Source: Epiperipatus broadwayi (lineage: Eukaryota > Onychophora > Udeonychophora > Euonychophora > Peripatidae). Taken from it: DNA of 64,000 nucleotides. The stretch is taken from the NCBI GenBank assembly GCA_028023455.1, contig JAQFVV010000506.1, positions 209,001 to 273,000 of the forward strand. The letters run 5' to 3'. Below are positions 34,978-48,600 of the stretch, one piece after another (the first letter of the stretch is position 1; each line of letters starts with the position of its first letter). The translations under genes were made by a program, and so were the position numbers. Under the pieces are notes generated by a model. It was not told where the DNA came from, did no database searches, and saw only the letters and a list, made by a program, of their open reading frames with translations.

Positions 34978-37788
34978 TGTAACGAGATGGAGTGGATGAG
35001 ATGGAAAGTCAAATTAAACTGGGGTGATGGAAACATCAGCATCACTCCCAGTCCATACAAAATCAAATAAAATGATTTAATATAAAATTTACAAGAAGTA
35101 TAATATTTAAGTTATTATATTTAAGAGGAGCATGAGATTAAAAAATCTGTGAGCATTGAGCGATCAGCCAGCTACTAAAATCCACCAGCATTGTAATTTA
35201 AAAAATAAGTACAAATAAATACTCTAGAGAAATAACCATGCATCATCATCATTGATGGGAATAATAAAACATTACAATATATCAACAGTCAACCTTGTGA
35301 CTGGATTGGAAATGGGTCTTCTTTAGACCAGGCTAATTACTGAGCCTTTGCCAGCTTGGGCAATTATTTAAGCATAACTTGGATGCACCAGCTTAGTGCC
35401 CATCCATTAAAATACACAATAATCAAAAATCAAAACAATAATGCTGGGACATTTAAAACATGCTGATCATCATCAATGTCTGGCCACTTAGTACCATTAA
35501 TGTATTGGCCAACTATAAAATTAAATTTTTAATAAGACTAAAGTAAAATAAAAAAAATAATTGTGCATGGGCTTTAAAGAGTATCCTCTTTTGCGCCAAC
35601 CAGGATGATGATTGATCATCACTGGATGCCCAAAGAATTAAGCACATCCCTATTTATCCATGTCTGAAATCTAGCTCAGAGAACATGGGCTCTATTACTG
35701 TATGTGACCAAGAGATAATGGAATACAATTTTTAACAATTAAATATAAGTTTATTAATAACAATAAAATAAATGATTAAGGTCTTATAAGGGTTCTGATT
35801 TTGAAAAGTATTCAATAATAAAAGTCATTACACTGTAATTTACAATATTACTACAAAATTCACGTTATTACATCAATTTACATTATTTCTTAATTACTTT
35901 CTATAAACGCATATATATATATCCGTACACAGATGTGCGTTTCATAATATACAAGGAATACACTTCAATTAACCTAAAATGATTATATATAAAAAAAGAT
36001 AATTAAACTTTACATGTATATGCGCACAGACGCGCGATTTAGGTATATACAATTAATATTCAATAAATGAATTGATATTTAATAAAAATAAAAATAAAAA
36101 ATATTAAAATTTTACATATATGAGTGTGCATGTATATATGCACACCGATTTTTATCTATTTCAACTTGTTTCAATAATATTATATTTTTTTTATAATTAA
36201 TTCATTTGGAAAACATATACATTTCACACATATACTTGCGCGCGTATAAACAAAATATATAATTCAACATTTAATTTCAGTTCATAAGTTCTTTTTTTTA
36301 ATCAAACTAAATAAAATCAACTAAATAAAGTCAACTTTTGTTTGTCAGGTACTTATTGATTAATTATCAGCATTTTTAGATCAATTTCAAAGATTTGCTT
36401 TTACGATTTTAATTCAAACAAAATTATGCTTGCATTTGTATATTCTTCTTTTAATATCATTTTTTAAAGGAATTACCAAAACAATTTCTTCAAAAATATA
36501 TATCAAATCATCTTTCTTTTAGACATTTGACTCAAGCAAATTATTTACTTGTTTGTTTTAATTTTTAAGTTAGTTAATTTACAATTTTAAAAGTTGTTTT
36601 AAGGAATATTAACATAAAATAACTCACAGTGTGGTTCCCTGCGTGTATTGATAAACAGCAGCATAAGTACACCAATTTCTTCAAGTTTTCTCTTGGTAAC
36701 TTGGTTTTTGGTCCATCAGAAAATGTAATACAGATTTGTTGTCATCTTCAGGTAAAATTATCCAAGTAATTAGTTGGCAAACCATGAGCTTACTTTTGTA
36801 GTCCAAGCATTTGTCAAGCTGTCTTCTAGAACATATTTAAGCAGCTAGTTGGTGTATTTGAAGTGACCCTGGCTTCATGAATCAAAACTGCAGTAAACTA
36901 TAAGGCAGCTATTGGACTGTCCTTAGATCTTCATGGGAGCTTTATATAACTCTGCTAGCTATTTTGTCCTCATTTTTTTTCAGGCTATTGATTCAGAAGT
37001 GACCCAGCTTCAAAACCAAAACTCCTGTGAAGGAAAATAGTAGCAGCTCCTGCCTTCAGCAACATTAGTTCATGGTAGCTTTTCTGCAAACTCTCTGCTA
37101 CAGCAAATGACATACTGCTCTCTTCAAAATCATTATCCAAACTTTGCAGTGGCCCAGTTGGCCACTGCTTAAAATATTACAACCAGACTCCTCTGGTCAA
37201 CTCTTACAAACTACAAGCAAAAAAAACTAACTGATATTTTTTTATCAGTCTTTTATAAACTTGGGTAGGTCAGGTGACAAAAACACAGTGGCTGTTTTCA
37301 ATCTACTTTAATCCACTTGAAAACAAGCTGGAAATTTTTATCAAAGTATGATTTTCATGTTTTTACTTTAATCTTTGGAATTTGACCAAAAGTGTGATAA
37401 TCCTTTAGAATTTTTAATCTATAAAGATTTTTAACTACATAGTAGAAATGCAAACAAGCATTAATTAAAAAAAATATTTTATACAAGTATTAATTAAAAG
37501 AGTTTAAAAAATAAATTATGCTTGCTTTTTTTTTTTTGTTAATTTCAAAATCAGAATTACAAATATTATTTATCAGACCTTTTTAAATATTTAATTTTAC
37601 AATAAAATATTACTTTAAGCCCAGAGTTATTTAACCCTTTATTTACTATTTATTTTTATATTTCAATGAATGTAGAAAATATCTACTATAATTTTTGTCT
37701 GTGTTTATTTCTACTTTTTCTTTATTTTATGTATGTATATATGCACATACACTATATTAGTGTATGTTATGTAAGCCAACTGGTTACA
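34978..37788 (-). mobile_element. Unclassified 2.8-kb interspersed element, copy 2
   Basis: This is the inverted counterpart of 8120-10554. The ends read TGTAAC at 34978 and GTTACA at 37783-37788, a 6-bp inverted terminus with TG...CA edges, next to AT-rich runs on both sides. It is longer than copy 1 because of indels, notably within 36600-37250. Shared blocks include the GTTGACTGTTGAT phrase (35289-35300 as its complement) and the CTGTGTTTATTTCTACTTTT end. No coding potential. Confidence 0.72.
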
Positions 37789-37828
37789 ATATATATATAT
37801 ATGAAAAACAAAAACAAGTTTTAATCAC

Positions 37829-37829
<1 letters not shown>

Positions 37830-37863
<34 letters not shown>

Positions 37864-37876
37864 TGGATGTTAATTG

Positions 37877-37910
<34 letters not shown>

Positions 37911-37926
37911 CAATTAACATCCACAC
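37830..37926. repeat. Perfect 20-bp palindrome around (AT)n, with adjacent (AT)n
   Basis: GTGTGGATGTTAATTGATTA (37861-37880) is exactly inverted at 37907-37926 across an AT tract. Another AT tract (37830-37860) lies just before it. Confidence 0.88.
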
Positions 37927-38826
37927 TAAATTTTGTAATAAAATTTAGTGCACAATTTAAATTTTAGTTAAAATATCAACAAGCTACACTCAAGGCAAAT
38001 AATCACAACATAATAATGGAATACAAATTTTATATTCTTGTAAATATAGACTATTAGAATAAATTATGCACACACGTATTTAATTGTGTGATAAACTAAA
38101 TGAGTATAATATGTAAAGCTTATCAAGAAATAAAAAAAATTATATCCTTATTCACAATGTAAATGTAACATAAAATAATAATGTATTCAATGTTTTGCAG
38201 AAAATACAATAGAATAAATGCAGCAATCTGTAATATATATTATTAATAAGCTATACATGATTAAACTTATAAGATCTATTTAAAAATTGACATTTTAACA
38301 TCAACCTATTTTATTAACCACTGATAAAGATAATATTTTAATAAATATTGAAATTTATGACATTACATTTAATAATAAAATAAATTTTTACTCATTTGTA
38401 TTCATCATATTTTCTTAACAATTAGAATTAAATATATCTTTATGTATTGCATTCTGTCATTATTACTTTCAATTAGATGAGATAATAATTTCAATTGCTG
38501 TTTCTTTATAAAATTGTAGATTTATATTATCACATTATTAACTCTATGATGTAATAAATTAAATTGTAATATATTTATATAAGTAAAAGTGTTGAAATAA
38601 AAAAATGTAATCTGCGAAATACAGTTTGATTTTTTTATAACATTGTATAATTAACTATGGGAGTAGATCATTTTATTTATTCATTCATTTATTTTCTATA
38701 TGGTATTATGATTAATATTTACTTAAATTTTTAGTTTGTCGATTACAGCTGTGGACATGGGGTTTTGTTTAAATTTAATCTTGTAATGAACCTTATTACA
38801 AATTTTACATTGTACTCACAATAAAG

Positions 38827-38827
<1 letters not shown>
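37927..38827. other. AT-rich DNA with no recognisable feature
   Basis: Nothing can be supported here. Confidence 0.5.
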
Positions 38828-38891
<64 letters not shown>

Positions 38892-38947
38892 GGTACTTGA
38901 CATCGAACTTTCAAGCTTCCTACATGTACATTATATTCATAATAAAG

Positions 38948-39035
<88 letters not shown>
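38828..39035. repeat. Two long (TA)n tracts with a duplicated intervening phrase
   Basis: TA tracts lie at 38828-38887 and 38950-39035. The unit CACAATAAAGTAATAT + (TA)n + AAGGTACTTGACATCGAACT is repeated with slight changes, so the locus looks like a tandem duplication whose unit includes the microsatellite and the edge of a SINE. Confidence 0.85.
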
Positions 39036-39039
<4 letters not shown>

Positions 39040-39270
39040 GTTGAATTCGAACTTTCAAGCTCCCTACATCTATCCAATCTATCTTATACAATTGATATAC
39101 ATGACCATATATATGTGAAAAAGATAAATTATCAATATATGTATTTTGTGCTGAACCATCACTCATTAGTTAGTCCAGATCAGTATCTCCAACACATATA
39201 TACAATCAGTGCTCAGTTTATATTAAGACAGCAAATCTTAAAACTTTAATGGACAAGTTTTAATCTTCTC
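39036..39270 (-). repeat. tRNA-like SINE, copy S3
   Basis: The reverse complement ends in GGGAGCTTGAAAGTTCGAAT, a possible Pol III B box region. Upstream parts (ATCAATTGTATAAGATAGAT, GGTTCAGCACAAAATACATA) match S2 and S4. A short extra fragment of the same end lies at 38886-38925. Confidence 0.62.
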
Positions 39271-39309
39271 CAATCTCCAACTCCTTAGTCAACTATTTTA
39301 TTGAAATTT

Positions 39310-39530
39310 GCAATCTTAATACAAACTGAGCACTCATTGTATATATATGTTGGAGAGAGTGATCTGGACCAACTGATGAGTGCTGGTTTGGCACAAAATA
39401 CATATATTGGAGATTATTTATCATTTTCATATGCATGTGGTCATGGGTATCAGTTGTATAAAATAGATTAGATAGATGTAGGGAGGTTGAAAGTTCGAGT
39501 TCAAGTCTCTTATAATTACATTAAGTTTGG
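39310..39530 (+). repeat. tRNA-like SINE, copy S4
   Basis: GAGTGCTGGTTTGGCACAAA, TATTGGAGATTATTTATCAT and GTAGGGAGGTTGAAAGTTCG followed by AGTTCAAGTCTC (B-box-like). It is inverted relative to S3 across a ~40-base spacer. Confidence 0.62.
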
Positions 39531-42500
39531 TATAGACAATATACATATATTTAAATATTACATATGTACAGAAATATCTGAAAATGATATGTAATACCCA
39601 ACATACAATTAGCATTTTTTAAATGAATAAAGCACAGTCTCTTGCATACTTTTTTAATATTTGTTCAGTATTTATCAAACGTTCTATACCAATATTTTTG
39701 ACAATATCTATTTTGGTATAATTAAATAAACATTCATCTTAATAATTTTCTCTACTACTGACTTGGGTATTGGTGTATTCCAGCTAAAGGTTTCTGGATT
39801 GTTTTTCAGTTAAAAGATTTAAATTATACTATTGTTCTCGGTCTGTCATTTGAGTTCTGGAATAATTGAATTACTTAGACTAAGAAAACTGATTTGAGGT
39901 TTTACCTATATTTCAGCTTTTCTACAATAAAAAAAAAAATAGTTGGCAATTTGTACATATTAATAATATATATTATATGGTTTAATGCAGGATAATAATA
40001 GAGTGAGAAATTTAGAATTTAAGGCCAATTGTTGTCAGCTCTATTCTTTCATTTCTGGTATATAAACTCCCAAAAAAAGCCTTCAGACTTTTTTTAATAA
40101 AGCATAAATTGTAGAAAATAAATAATTATTATAGTTTAACTCACTCAAGCTATATTTGAACCTGATTAATTTAAACTAGTCAATGTAAATTTAAATATGT
40201 TAATTACTGTGGTGTACTCTTAAGATTAATTATATATATTTAAAACAAACTTTTTTATAAAATTAATACTATCGCATTTACTACATTGTTTGTTTATTTA
40301 TTTACATAAAAAGTAGACAATGAAATTAATAAAATATGAATATACGTTCTGAAAAAAACTAAACAATGGTAAAATAACAGACTCAAACATAAGTTTCAAA
40401 GAAGAAAAATACAATGTACTAAAAAAAAATAAAGATTGGCATAACATATGCTTAAAAATATATACCTAGTAATGTCACAAAAAAAAAAAATATGGCAAAG
40501 CAATATATTCCTTAGCTGCTCATTAATGCAATAACAGAAATCATCTCATTCCAATTCACTTTATTCTAAAAACTTCATAAGCAATGTAAAAAAAAAAAAA
40601 AATTACAAAAAAAAAGAAAAAAGAAAAAGCTCTTAATGTAAATATACTAATTCTTGTAAATATTTTGTTACTAATAAAGTCTACTTATATATAAAAAAAA
40701 GAAGAAAAGTGGCGAATATTAGAGCAGAAATAGCTGAAATGAGAAATAAAATATTCAAACCAATAGTACTTTTCTTATAAAAAAATGTATCTATAATAAT
40801 GTATTTTAAATATATTATATTTATCTAGTAATATTTTTGAAAATCTATAACAGTATATAATTTAGATAGATAAATTGTTACATGATTTGTTTGTATATAT
40901 AGGAATTTATAATAAAAAAAATTTACTTTTATTATTGAGATTTTTATTAAGGCAGTATAATTATGCATAAATATTTTAGGCACTAACTTTTAGGCCAGTA
41001 GATATAAGGAAAATGTGATTAAAAGATTTCACAGCTTAAGAATTTTATTTTAGACATCTTACCTCAATAGCTGTTTTTATTTTAATCTTTTTTTTTTTCA
41101 GATGCACAAAATATTTTATTACTTATCAAATATATTTCATGAATATATTTCTTTTCAATATGGAAAAATTATAATAATTTAAAAATACATCGGAATATTC
41201 ATTCTTAATTTTATATTATGTCCACAGTCAAATAGCATATTCAATTTGATAAGATAGTTATCAATCTTTGATACAGCTCTCAGCTTTGTTCATCACAACT
41301 GAAGTAAATTAAAGTCAATTTTAACTATATTAAAAATATCTGTGAGAAATCATATTAATCCATAGCTCCGTGGAAATGATACAAAAAAGGAAGCCATATA
41401 ATATATATGTATATACTGCTTTTAATTCACTTCACAAATAAAATAAATAAATCTAGTGTTGAAGATTTTATATAGTGTTGTCATGTTTGTAATGCTACAA
41501 TTCAACAAGTAATTTTAATGGTTTTTTTTTAATTATCTGTATTATATTTTTAATAATTGCCAATCACAAATGATTATGATATTCTAACTTTATAAAAACA
41601 AACAATTACGATAAGTCTTAAAATGCGAATATACATTAATCCAAAAGATATATTATATGTTCATTCTTTAATTTGTTTATTTCATATTTTGCAATGATAA
41701 CTTTCAACTTTGTTTGCTGAAAATATTTTTTTTAAAAGTTGTAAATCTCCTCTGAGTTCTGTCTTCATCCATATATTCTCAATCAAAATAATCATTATTG
41801 CACTTTTTAAAAATATCTTGGAGATAGCCTTTATAAAATTCATGAAGTCTGCCTTTTACAGAAAATTATGTTTAAATTCACCAAAGTATGGATTTTAAGA
41901 AAATCTAGTAACTTTCATTTGCTTTACATGTTCAATCCAAAAAGATTTGTCTTCACAATAGTAAACTTTACAACATCAAACCAAAAAGCTAAAGAATAAA
42001 TAATCAGAATGTCTAATCTCACATTTTTCGAAAATTACAGACCATCTTGAATTTTTTTCTAATCTTTATGTAGTATTGATAGAAAGTCCAGATCATACCT
42101 TTACACAATAAATTGAGTAAAATAAAAGCTTTACATAAAACTAATTTATTTGCATTAATTATATCATTTTGATAAAATACTCCATATTTTATCCTTTTAA
42201 AGGCAGCAGTAACAAATTACAGAATATGTCACATTTAGATCTCCTTTTTTTAACTAAAAAGTTACCAAAATAATTAAATGCTAGATATTCTTACAATGAT
42301 AATCATCCAAGCTAAATGTTATTGATATTATTTGTTCCATTAATGAATAATAAAGAATATGAGATTTTTAAATATTGATTACTAAAGCAGAATTTTTATA
42401 GATGCATTCAAACATCAAGAACATTCTGTAAATGATATTTAAATATGTTTTAGAATTTTACCATGTAAGTCACTATTTTAACAATATTCTATTTTTCTCA

Positions 42501-43865
42501 TTACTGTTTTTTATCCAACATGATTTGGTGAAGTAGTGCATAATCTTGCACTAAAAGTTTCTAGACTGTAGTTTAATTCAGACGTTTTTAGTATTTAAAT
42601 GTTTTATGATTGCAGAATTATAAATTGTTTAATTATAATTTGTATTATTTTCTTAAAAGGAATAACTAAATTGTCATTGAAACTTTAATTTTATACCTAT
42701 TCTTATACATGAAAAAAGACAAAACATTTCACACACACATATAATCAATTAGTAGTAATTGATAGTAACATCAAAAGTGAAAATGCTTCTCTATTTAATG
42801 GATATTATCTCATCATATCTATATAATAAAATCCATATAAACATTTCATTCAACATATACAACCTTCTGGAGAAGTTAAAAATATTATTTGCAGAATTAC
42901 AAGAAAAATGTTATTCTTTCACATTTTCAAACCTATAATATTTGAATTCCATTTCTCTATGCATTTCAAGATTACAAAGATGTTTTATTTATTAATTTTG
43001 ACAATCTTGAAAAATGTGCTTCCACAAAATAGAGCAAACTCCTTGATCATCAAAATTAACAATGGACAATATGGCTAAATTTAAATATTGGTTTCATGCA
43101 CTTTAATCAGCAGTCAAAGTTTTTTTATAATTTCTGTAGACATCATATTTTTGCAGATAAAAATAAAGTTTTTTCAAGAAATTTTAATGTTCATTACAAT
43201 AAAATTATTTTAAAATTACAAATAACATTTTAAAACATATTTAAATAAAATATTATATACTTCAATATAATTAAATATAAAGATTGCAATGTCAAACTAA
43301 ATATTTAAATTATAAATATTAAAATAAATCATATTATTTTATTTACTGTTTTCACAATATTTTATTTCAGACTTAAGCTGTCTTTACCTACATCTTTTAA
43401 AATAGTACCTTTTAAATTTAAAATATATTAGAGTAACAAAAATTGATGTGTACACATACACATTCAAATATTATATTAAAAAATTATGTCCCTACTGTAA
43501 ATCATTATATGCTACTTTAATTATTGCTTTATTAATCTATTTTATTCACATTTACAGTATTAGGATTTTTATCAGTGTATTTTCACTTTTAAAAGTTGAC
43601 TTTGTGTGCATGTGTACTTTTAAAATTAAATAGGAAACTGCAATTTTTAAAATTGCTAAATATCTTAAAAGCTAAAAATAAAAAAAACATTTTAAAGTTG
43701 TAAAATACACAAAACTTATATAATAATGTTATCTTTATAAAAAGCTAATAAAAATGTTGAAGTTATGTTTATTATTATTCTATTAGAGATATCAAATATC
43801 TATCACAATATATATATAATACATATTTTTCGGGTTCATTTGTGTTAAAAACTTTTAATATTAAT
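39531..43865. other. Long AT-rich stretch with no supported gene
   Basis: It contains several A runs (40430-40630) and short random frames only. No element motif, RNA fold or repeat shared with the rest of the window was seen. Confidence 0.55.
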
Positions 43866-43908
43866 ATACTGACGTTTCGACTTGGTCACACAAGCCATTC
43901 ACAGAGTT
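43866..43908 (-). ncRNA. Hammerhead-like motif in the PLE 3' region
   Basis: On the minus strand the order is ACT, CTGTGAA (43898-43904), a GGCTTG/CAAGTC stem, GAAA, then ACGTC with the expected cut between 43871 and 43870, followed by AGT. GAAACGTC gives the self-complementary ACGT stem III typical of hammerheads in PLEs. The core looks like CTGATGA with one A lost, and the stem II junction has extra bases, so this copy is probably inactive. It lies downstream of the PLE coding region, where such ribozymes are known. Confidence 0.6.
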
Positions 43909-43994
43909 ATAAAAGGTAGAAAGATGGTTGTAGAGGCGCTACAATCACTGATTTGAATAAAATGTTAAATTCCACCAATAGCAAAAAAATGTTA

Positions 43995-44530
43995 AATTTA
44001 GGAATGTTTTTTAAAAAAATCTTTCCAAATAGGAGGAAGTTTACATGTATCATCTCGCTTATTGATACAATCTGGCCTTTTAAGTATCTCAATGGCTTCT
44101 CTAATTTTGCATTGGTAGAGATTATCACATCTGGATATGATCCTGGTACTAGAAAAATCAATTTTATGATCTGAATCTATAGTATGGAGTGAGAGTGCTG
44201 ATGATGATGAGTGTTGTTTAACTGCATTAGCATGCTCATCTCTCCTAACACTGATGCGACGATTACTCATACCTATGTGAGAAGCTTTACAATTTTTATA
44301 TGAGATTTGATAGACACCATGAGATTCAAGAGGGATTGAATCCTTAGGCTTGGTTATTATATTGCTGATCTTTTGATGAGCAGAAAATGCTGTATCTATA
44401 TTATAGTGTTTTAATATACGTCCGATACTGTCTGTAGTTCCTTTTACATATGGAACACAAATCCTAATAGCTGATTTATCATCTTTTTGTTTCCTATTTT
44501 GTCTATTTTGGGCTTGAAATAAGGCTTTTT
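43995..44530 (-). pseudogene. PLE linker and GIY-YIG endonuclease (continuation of the RT)
   Basis: After the RT frame stops at 44531, other minus frames give IRICVPYVKGTTDSIGRILK, PKDSIPLESHGVYQISYKNC (start of GIY-YIG), HIGMSNRRISVRRDEHANAV, then SLHTIDSDHKIDFSSTRIIS, KIREAIEILKRP and LPPIWKDFF. This is the full order of a PLE endonuclease domain, nicking target DNA before reverse transcription. At least one frameshift separates it from the RT. The catalytic Arg region (NRRISVR) is kept. Confidence 0.88.
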
Positions 44531-45196
44531 TTATATAAATTTGTAATTATAACTATTTGCTAATAAAACACTATTAATATGATTTATTTCTTCTTTCAGA
44601 TGTGTCTCATCTGAAAGGTTAATTGCTCTATTTAAAAGAGTTTTGGCTACAGAAACTATCTGAGTTGGGTGATGATGAGAATGGAAATGCAAATATCTGT
44701 CTGTGTGTGTATCCTTTCGGTAAATAGAAAAAGATAAACTATTTGGTGTTCTGGTGACTAGAACATCAAGAAAAGGGAGTTTTTCATCAGACTCTGTCTC
44801 CATTGTAAATTTAATATGAGGATGCATATTATTTAAATGTAAGAAAAAATCATCTAATTTATTTTTTCCATGTTGCCATATGACAAAAGTGTCATCTATG
44901 TATCTGAGCCAAAAGGGAGATTTTAAAGATGATGATTCTAAAGCACGAGTTTCTATATATTCCATGAATGATGATTCTAAAGCACGAGTTTCTATATATT
45001 CCATGAATAAATCAGCTATTACTCCTGAGATAGGTGAGCCCATAGGAGTACCAAAAACTTGTCTGTAATGCTGTCCATTGTATATAAAATATGTATTTAA
45101 GAGACAATGTTTAATTAAAGCAATAATATGGTCTGGTAAATTGCAACGTTGTGAGATTATATTTAAAGCTTCATCAATTGGAATGTTTGTAAACAT
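44531..45196 (-). pseudogene. PLE reverse transcriptase, N-terminally truncated
   Basis: The 221-codon frame begins MFTNIPIDEALNII and includes GTPMGSPISGVIADLFMEYI, WLRYIDDTFVIW (catalytic YIDD box) and DEKLPFLDVLVTR, then the thumb-like region. These are textbook PLE motifs in order. The start coincides with an (AT)n tract at ~45193, so the N-terminal half of the protein is missing; a full PLE protein is about three times longer. MEYIETRALESS is present twice in tandem, from a 36-bp in-frame duplication. The element is dead but is the best preserved PLE here. Confidence 0.92.
44934..45005. repeat. 36-bp tandem duplication inside the PLE RT
   Basis: TCTAAAGCACGAGTTTCTAT and ATATTCCATGAATGATGAT-type sequence occurs twice in direct succession and adds 12 residues between the GSPIS and YIDD motifs. 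Confidence 0.85.
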
Positions 45197-45310
45197 ATAT
45201 ATATATATATGTGTGTGTGTGTAAATTTATAAATAAATATTAGAAAATACAGTACTTAAAAGTTTATAAAAATATATCTGTCATTTTCTAATATTTATTT
45301 ATAAATTTAC
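45192..45310. repeat. (AT)n(GT)n followed by a 28-bp inverted repeat
   Basis: AT then GT tract at 45194-45220. GTAAATTTATAAATAAATAT continuing to 45247 is inverted exactly at 45283-45310 across a ~35-base spacer. Confidence 0.82.
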
Positions 45311-45452
45311 ATATATTATTTTGAAGAAATACAGACATCAATTTGTAATATTATTAATATATACAAATAAAATGTTTGTTAATTAAAACAAAATAGAGAA
45401 ACCATAATAAAAGAAAAATTAAAGAGGCAATTTTTATAAATAGGAATAAAAT
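45311..45452. other. AT-rich spacer
   Basis: Nothing can be supported here. Confidence 0.5.
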
Positions 45453-45600
45453 GCATTTAATAAAAAGACAAGCTGCTAACATTAAAATACAAGATTTATG
45501 GGATTTGAATTGATGCCGTTTGCTTCTGCATTTAATAAATAGACAAGCTGCTAACATTAAAATATGAGATTCATGGGATTTGAATTGATGACATTTGCTT
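45453..45600. repeat. Tandem duplication, 74-bp unit
   Basis: GCATTTAATAAAAAGACAAG, CTGCTAACATTAAAATA and GGGATTTGAATTGATG occur at 45453 and again at 45527 with few changes. No coding meaning. Confidence 0.85.
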
Positions 45601-48600
45601 CCACTTTGTTTTTGTTTTTTTTTAATTTAATGGGGCAAGTTTAAGAAATTAACCAAAAGTACTTCTGCAGATGTAAGGATTGTTTATAATAGTTTGTAAA
45701 CAATTAAATTTATTATTTCAGTTATATATATATGTGTGTGTGTGTGTCTATGTGTAATATTTCAAGATTAAATTTCAATGAGATTATTGTTATAGAGCTA
45801 TTGGAAGTAATTTTACTTAAAAAGAGCATCTTGCAGTAAGATTAGCCTGTTTTTTTAGTAATAGTTTCATGCTCTGAGCTTGATCATATATTATTCCAAG
45901 TAAATTACACACATATAATTAATATATGTATAACATTAGTTAATTCATTGGTAATAAGAATAGCTAGCTGTTTAAATACATTTGATATATTTTAAAAAGT
46001 TTCAAATTATACTAATATAATTACAAAGTGTAGCTTTGATTAATCTGTTTTATTTTATGCTGCACGTTTTTTTATCATTTTTAAATTAATTAATTTTAAA
46101 AAAAAAACTTCCCGATGAAATGTGATATTTTTTATTCATTTAATAGATTATTCTTTTATAAATATATTTCTTTAAATTTAGATATCAATGTAGTATTTAA
46201 ATGAATTATGATTTTGCCATATTTCATAATGATTGCTTCATCAAATTTTTATATAACTCAATTACTATTTTTTTTAATAATTTCTAAATCCGAATAGTAG
46301 TTTATGATGGCAGGAAAGAGAAATAGCTTTCTTATTAAATCACTTAAAAAATTATCATTTTTTATTTCTTTACATAAGTTTGCTTTTGTACATTTTTTGT
46401 TCTCACAAGTCATTCCACTTATCATAATCTTGGAAAAAACTTGTAAGAATAACACAATAATTAACTCATTCAAAAAACGATTAGTTAATTGTATTATTTT
46501 ATACTAGTTATGTTATTTATGATATTTAATGAAAAAAAATTAAAGAGTTCATAAGAAGATTGAGTACCAGAAATGAGTGAGTTGGGCCATGAACCATGGA
46601 CCTTAATTCTACCATAACAACTAACTATACAAGACATAATTATTAATAAATATAATAAATTAAAAAACTTACCACAATTATAGGCTCAGAATAAGTCAAT
46701 ATCATAAATCCTAATTTGGCTGGAATTAATCCTTCAAAATCATTTTTGAAATCTATAAATAGATAAATTAATATATTATTTCAGATGGACAAGTTTTAAA
46801 TTTAAAACTTATCCATAATATTGTCTTCATTATAAAATTTAAAATGTTAATCAATCTTAAACAAAACTGATAATAAACAACTTAAAAATAAATAAAATTC
46901 ATTTAAAATCTCAAACCACATTTTCATTTCTTATAGATAGGTTATCAAAATCTAAACATTTTATAGTCACATGATAAACTATTTTATAGCAACTACATCC
47001 TGTAAATATCATTCAAATTATAACTCTTTAAACACATTAATTGTGATCATTGCAATATAATATACATATGTTAGACAGGAAAGAGTGCAATTGAAAAAGA
47101 TAGAGAGGATAATATGGCAATTAAAATAAAAAATACAAAGTGAGGACATATATATTGTGATTGTATGTTATTGTACATTGGCCTATTCAGCTGCTTAACA
47201 TAATTATATGTTCATGCTATTTTTAAAAAAGATTAAATGGGAGAAAAAAAAGAAGATAAAAAGTATTGTAAAAATAAAATATGTAGGAATTATGATATTT
47301 AAGTTTTGGTTTAATTGATATAATTAATATTAAAGTAATTATAAGTACTAAATATAAAATGTGTAATGACTTAAAAGTTATTAGAATATGTAGCTCAAAT
47401 AATTAAATAATAAGTATGCTTTTAAGAGAAATTTGAAGCTTAGTTTATGCTTGGGTTTATAAAAAATGAAAAGTAAATAAAGTTACACATAATATAAGAC
47501 TGAGTAAAGTTAATTTTCATGCTAAAAAAATTGTAAGCTAGATAGTGGACTTAGTTATGTCATAATATCATTGTTAAATTAGTTTTTCAAGTTAATTAAT
47601 AATTTATTTAAATTATTATAGTATTAGAGTTCTAATGATTTAAATAAAGTCAGTGCATTTAAAATAAATATTAAAGTTGGTTGAAAAATGCACAAATTAA
47701 CAATAAAACAGCCTAAATTAGTAAGTATGTAAAGCAAGTTTCTATATGTGTGTGTATAAATTTATATGCTTGCATGGTGATTTATTAAAATGTTATTTAT
47801 TATAAGTAAAGTTATTTTTAGTTATTAAATTATTTAAAATAAATGAATGATAAATTTAACATTGAAAGTATTTAAAATTAATAAGGTAAGGGTGTCTTAT
47901 AAATTAGAAGTGATAATTTAAAATAATAAATGTATTATTTATTTTATTATTTTTTATTAATTAAATAATTAACAAAAGTAAAGTTCAACTTCTGGAAAGT
48001 TTTAAATTATCATATGGTAATTAAAAAGTAGATTAATATTATGTAATTTTAAATTTAGTTCCATATTCTCTTTTACATATTTTTAATAGAGGTCAGACTT
48101 TTAAAAGGTGTGGCCAATTAAAATGCCCATCAAAATAAAAGTTATAAAAGTAAAGGATTTGTGTGTGGAGTTGGTGTGCTTGCTCTTTTGACTGAACTCT
48201 TCTTTCTCATTCCATGAACTCTCAACATTAAGACAGTAATATTTATTTGCAATTTTTCATTCTAAAATTGAAAGTGTTAATTTTTTAAAAATTTTATATT
48301 TCTTAAGTAACAATGAATTATGAAAACAATAAGATGTTGAGTTTTTCTATGTCTTAACATAATCTAGAAATATCTAAAGAAAGCAACAATATACTTAAGG
48401 AAAATTGTTTTCTTTATTAATTTATTTTATCCAACTATGCTTGAACAGAAATGTATGGAGTGAAAGGCATATGTTTTGCATTATTTTTCCAAGCTATAAT
48501 GAACATTATAGAAGGCATTGAGTGACATTTGAAATTTAATTTATAGATAAAGGAAAAAAAATGCTTCAATGGAAATTGACATTAGTTAATTTCAAAATGG

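Noticed and set aside
38948-39166. A membrane protein with a Tyr-Ile repeat tail
   Set aside because: It is translation of the (TA)n tract and a SINE.
44880-45068. A plus-strand gene with an internal 12-residue repeat
   Set aside because: It is the antisense shadow of the PLE reverse transcriptase including its 36-bp duplication.
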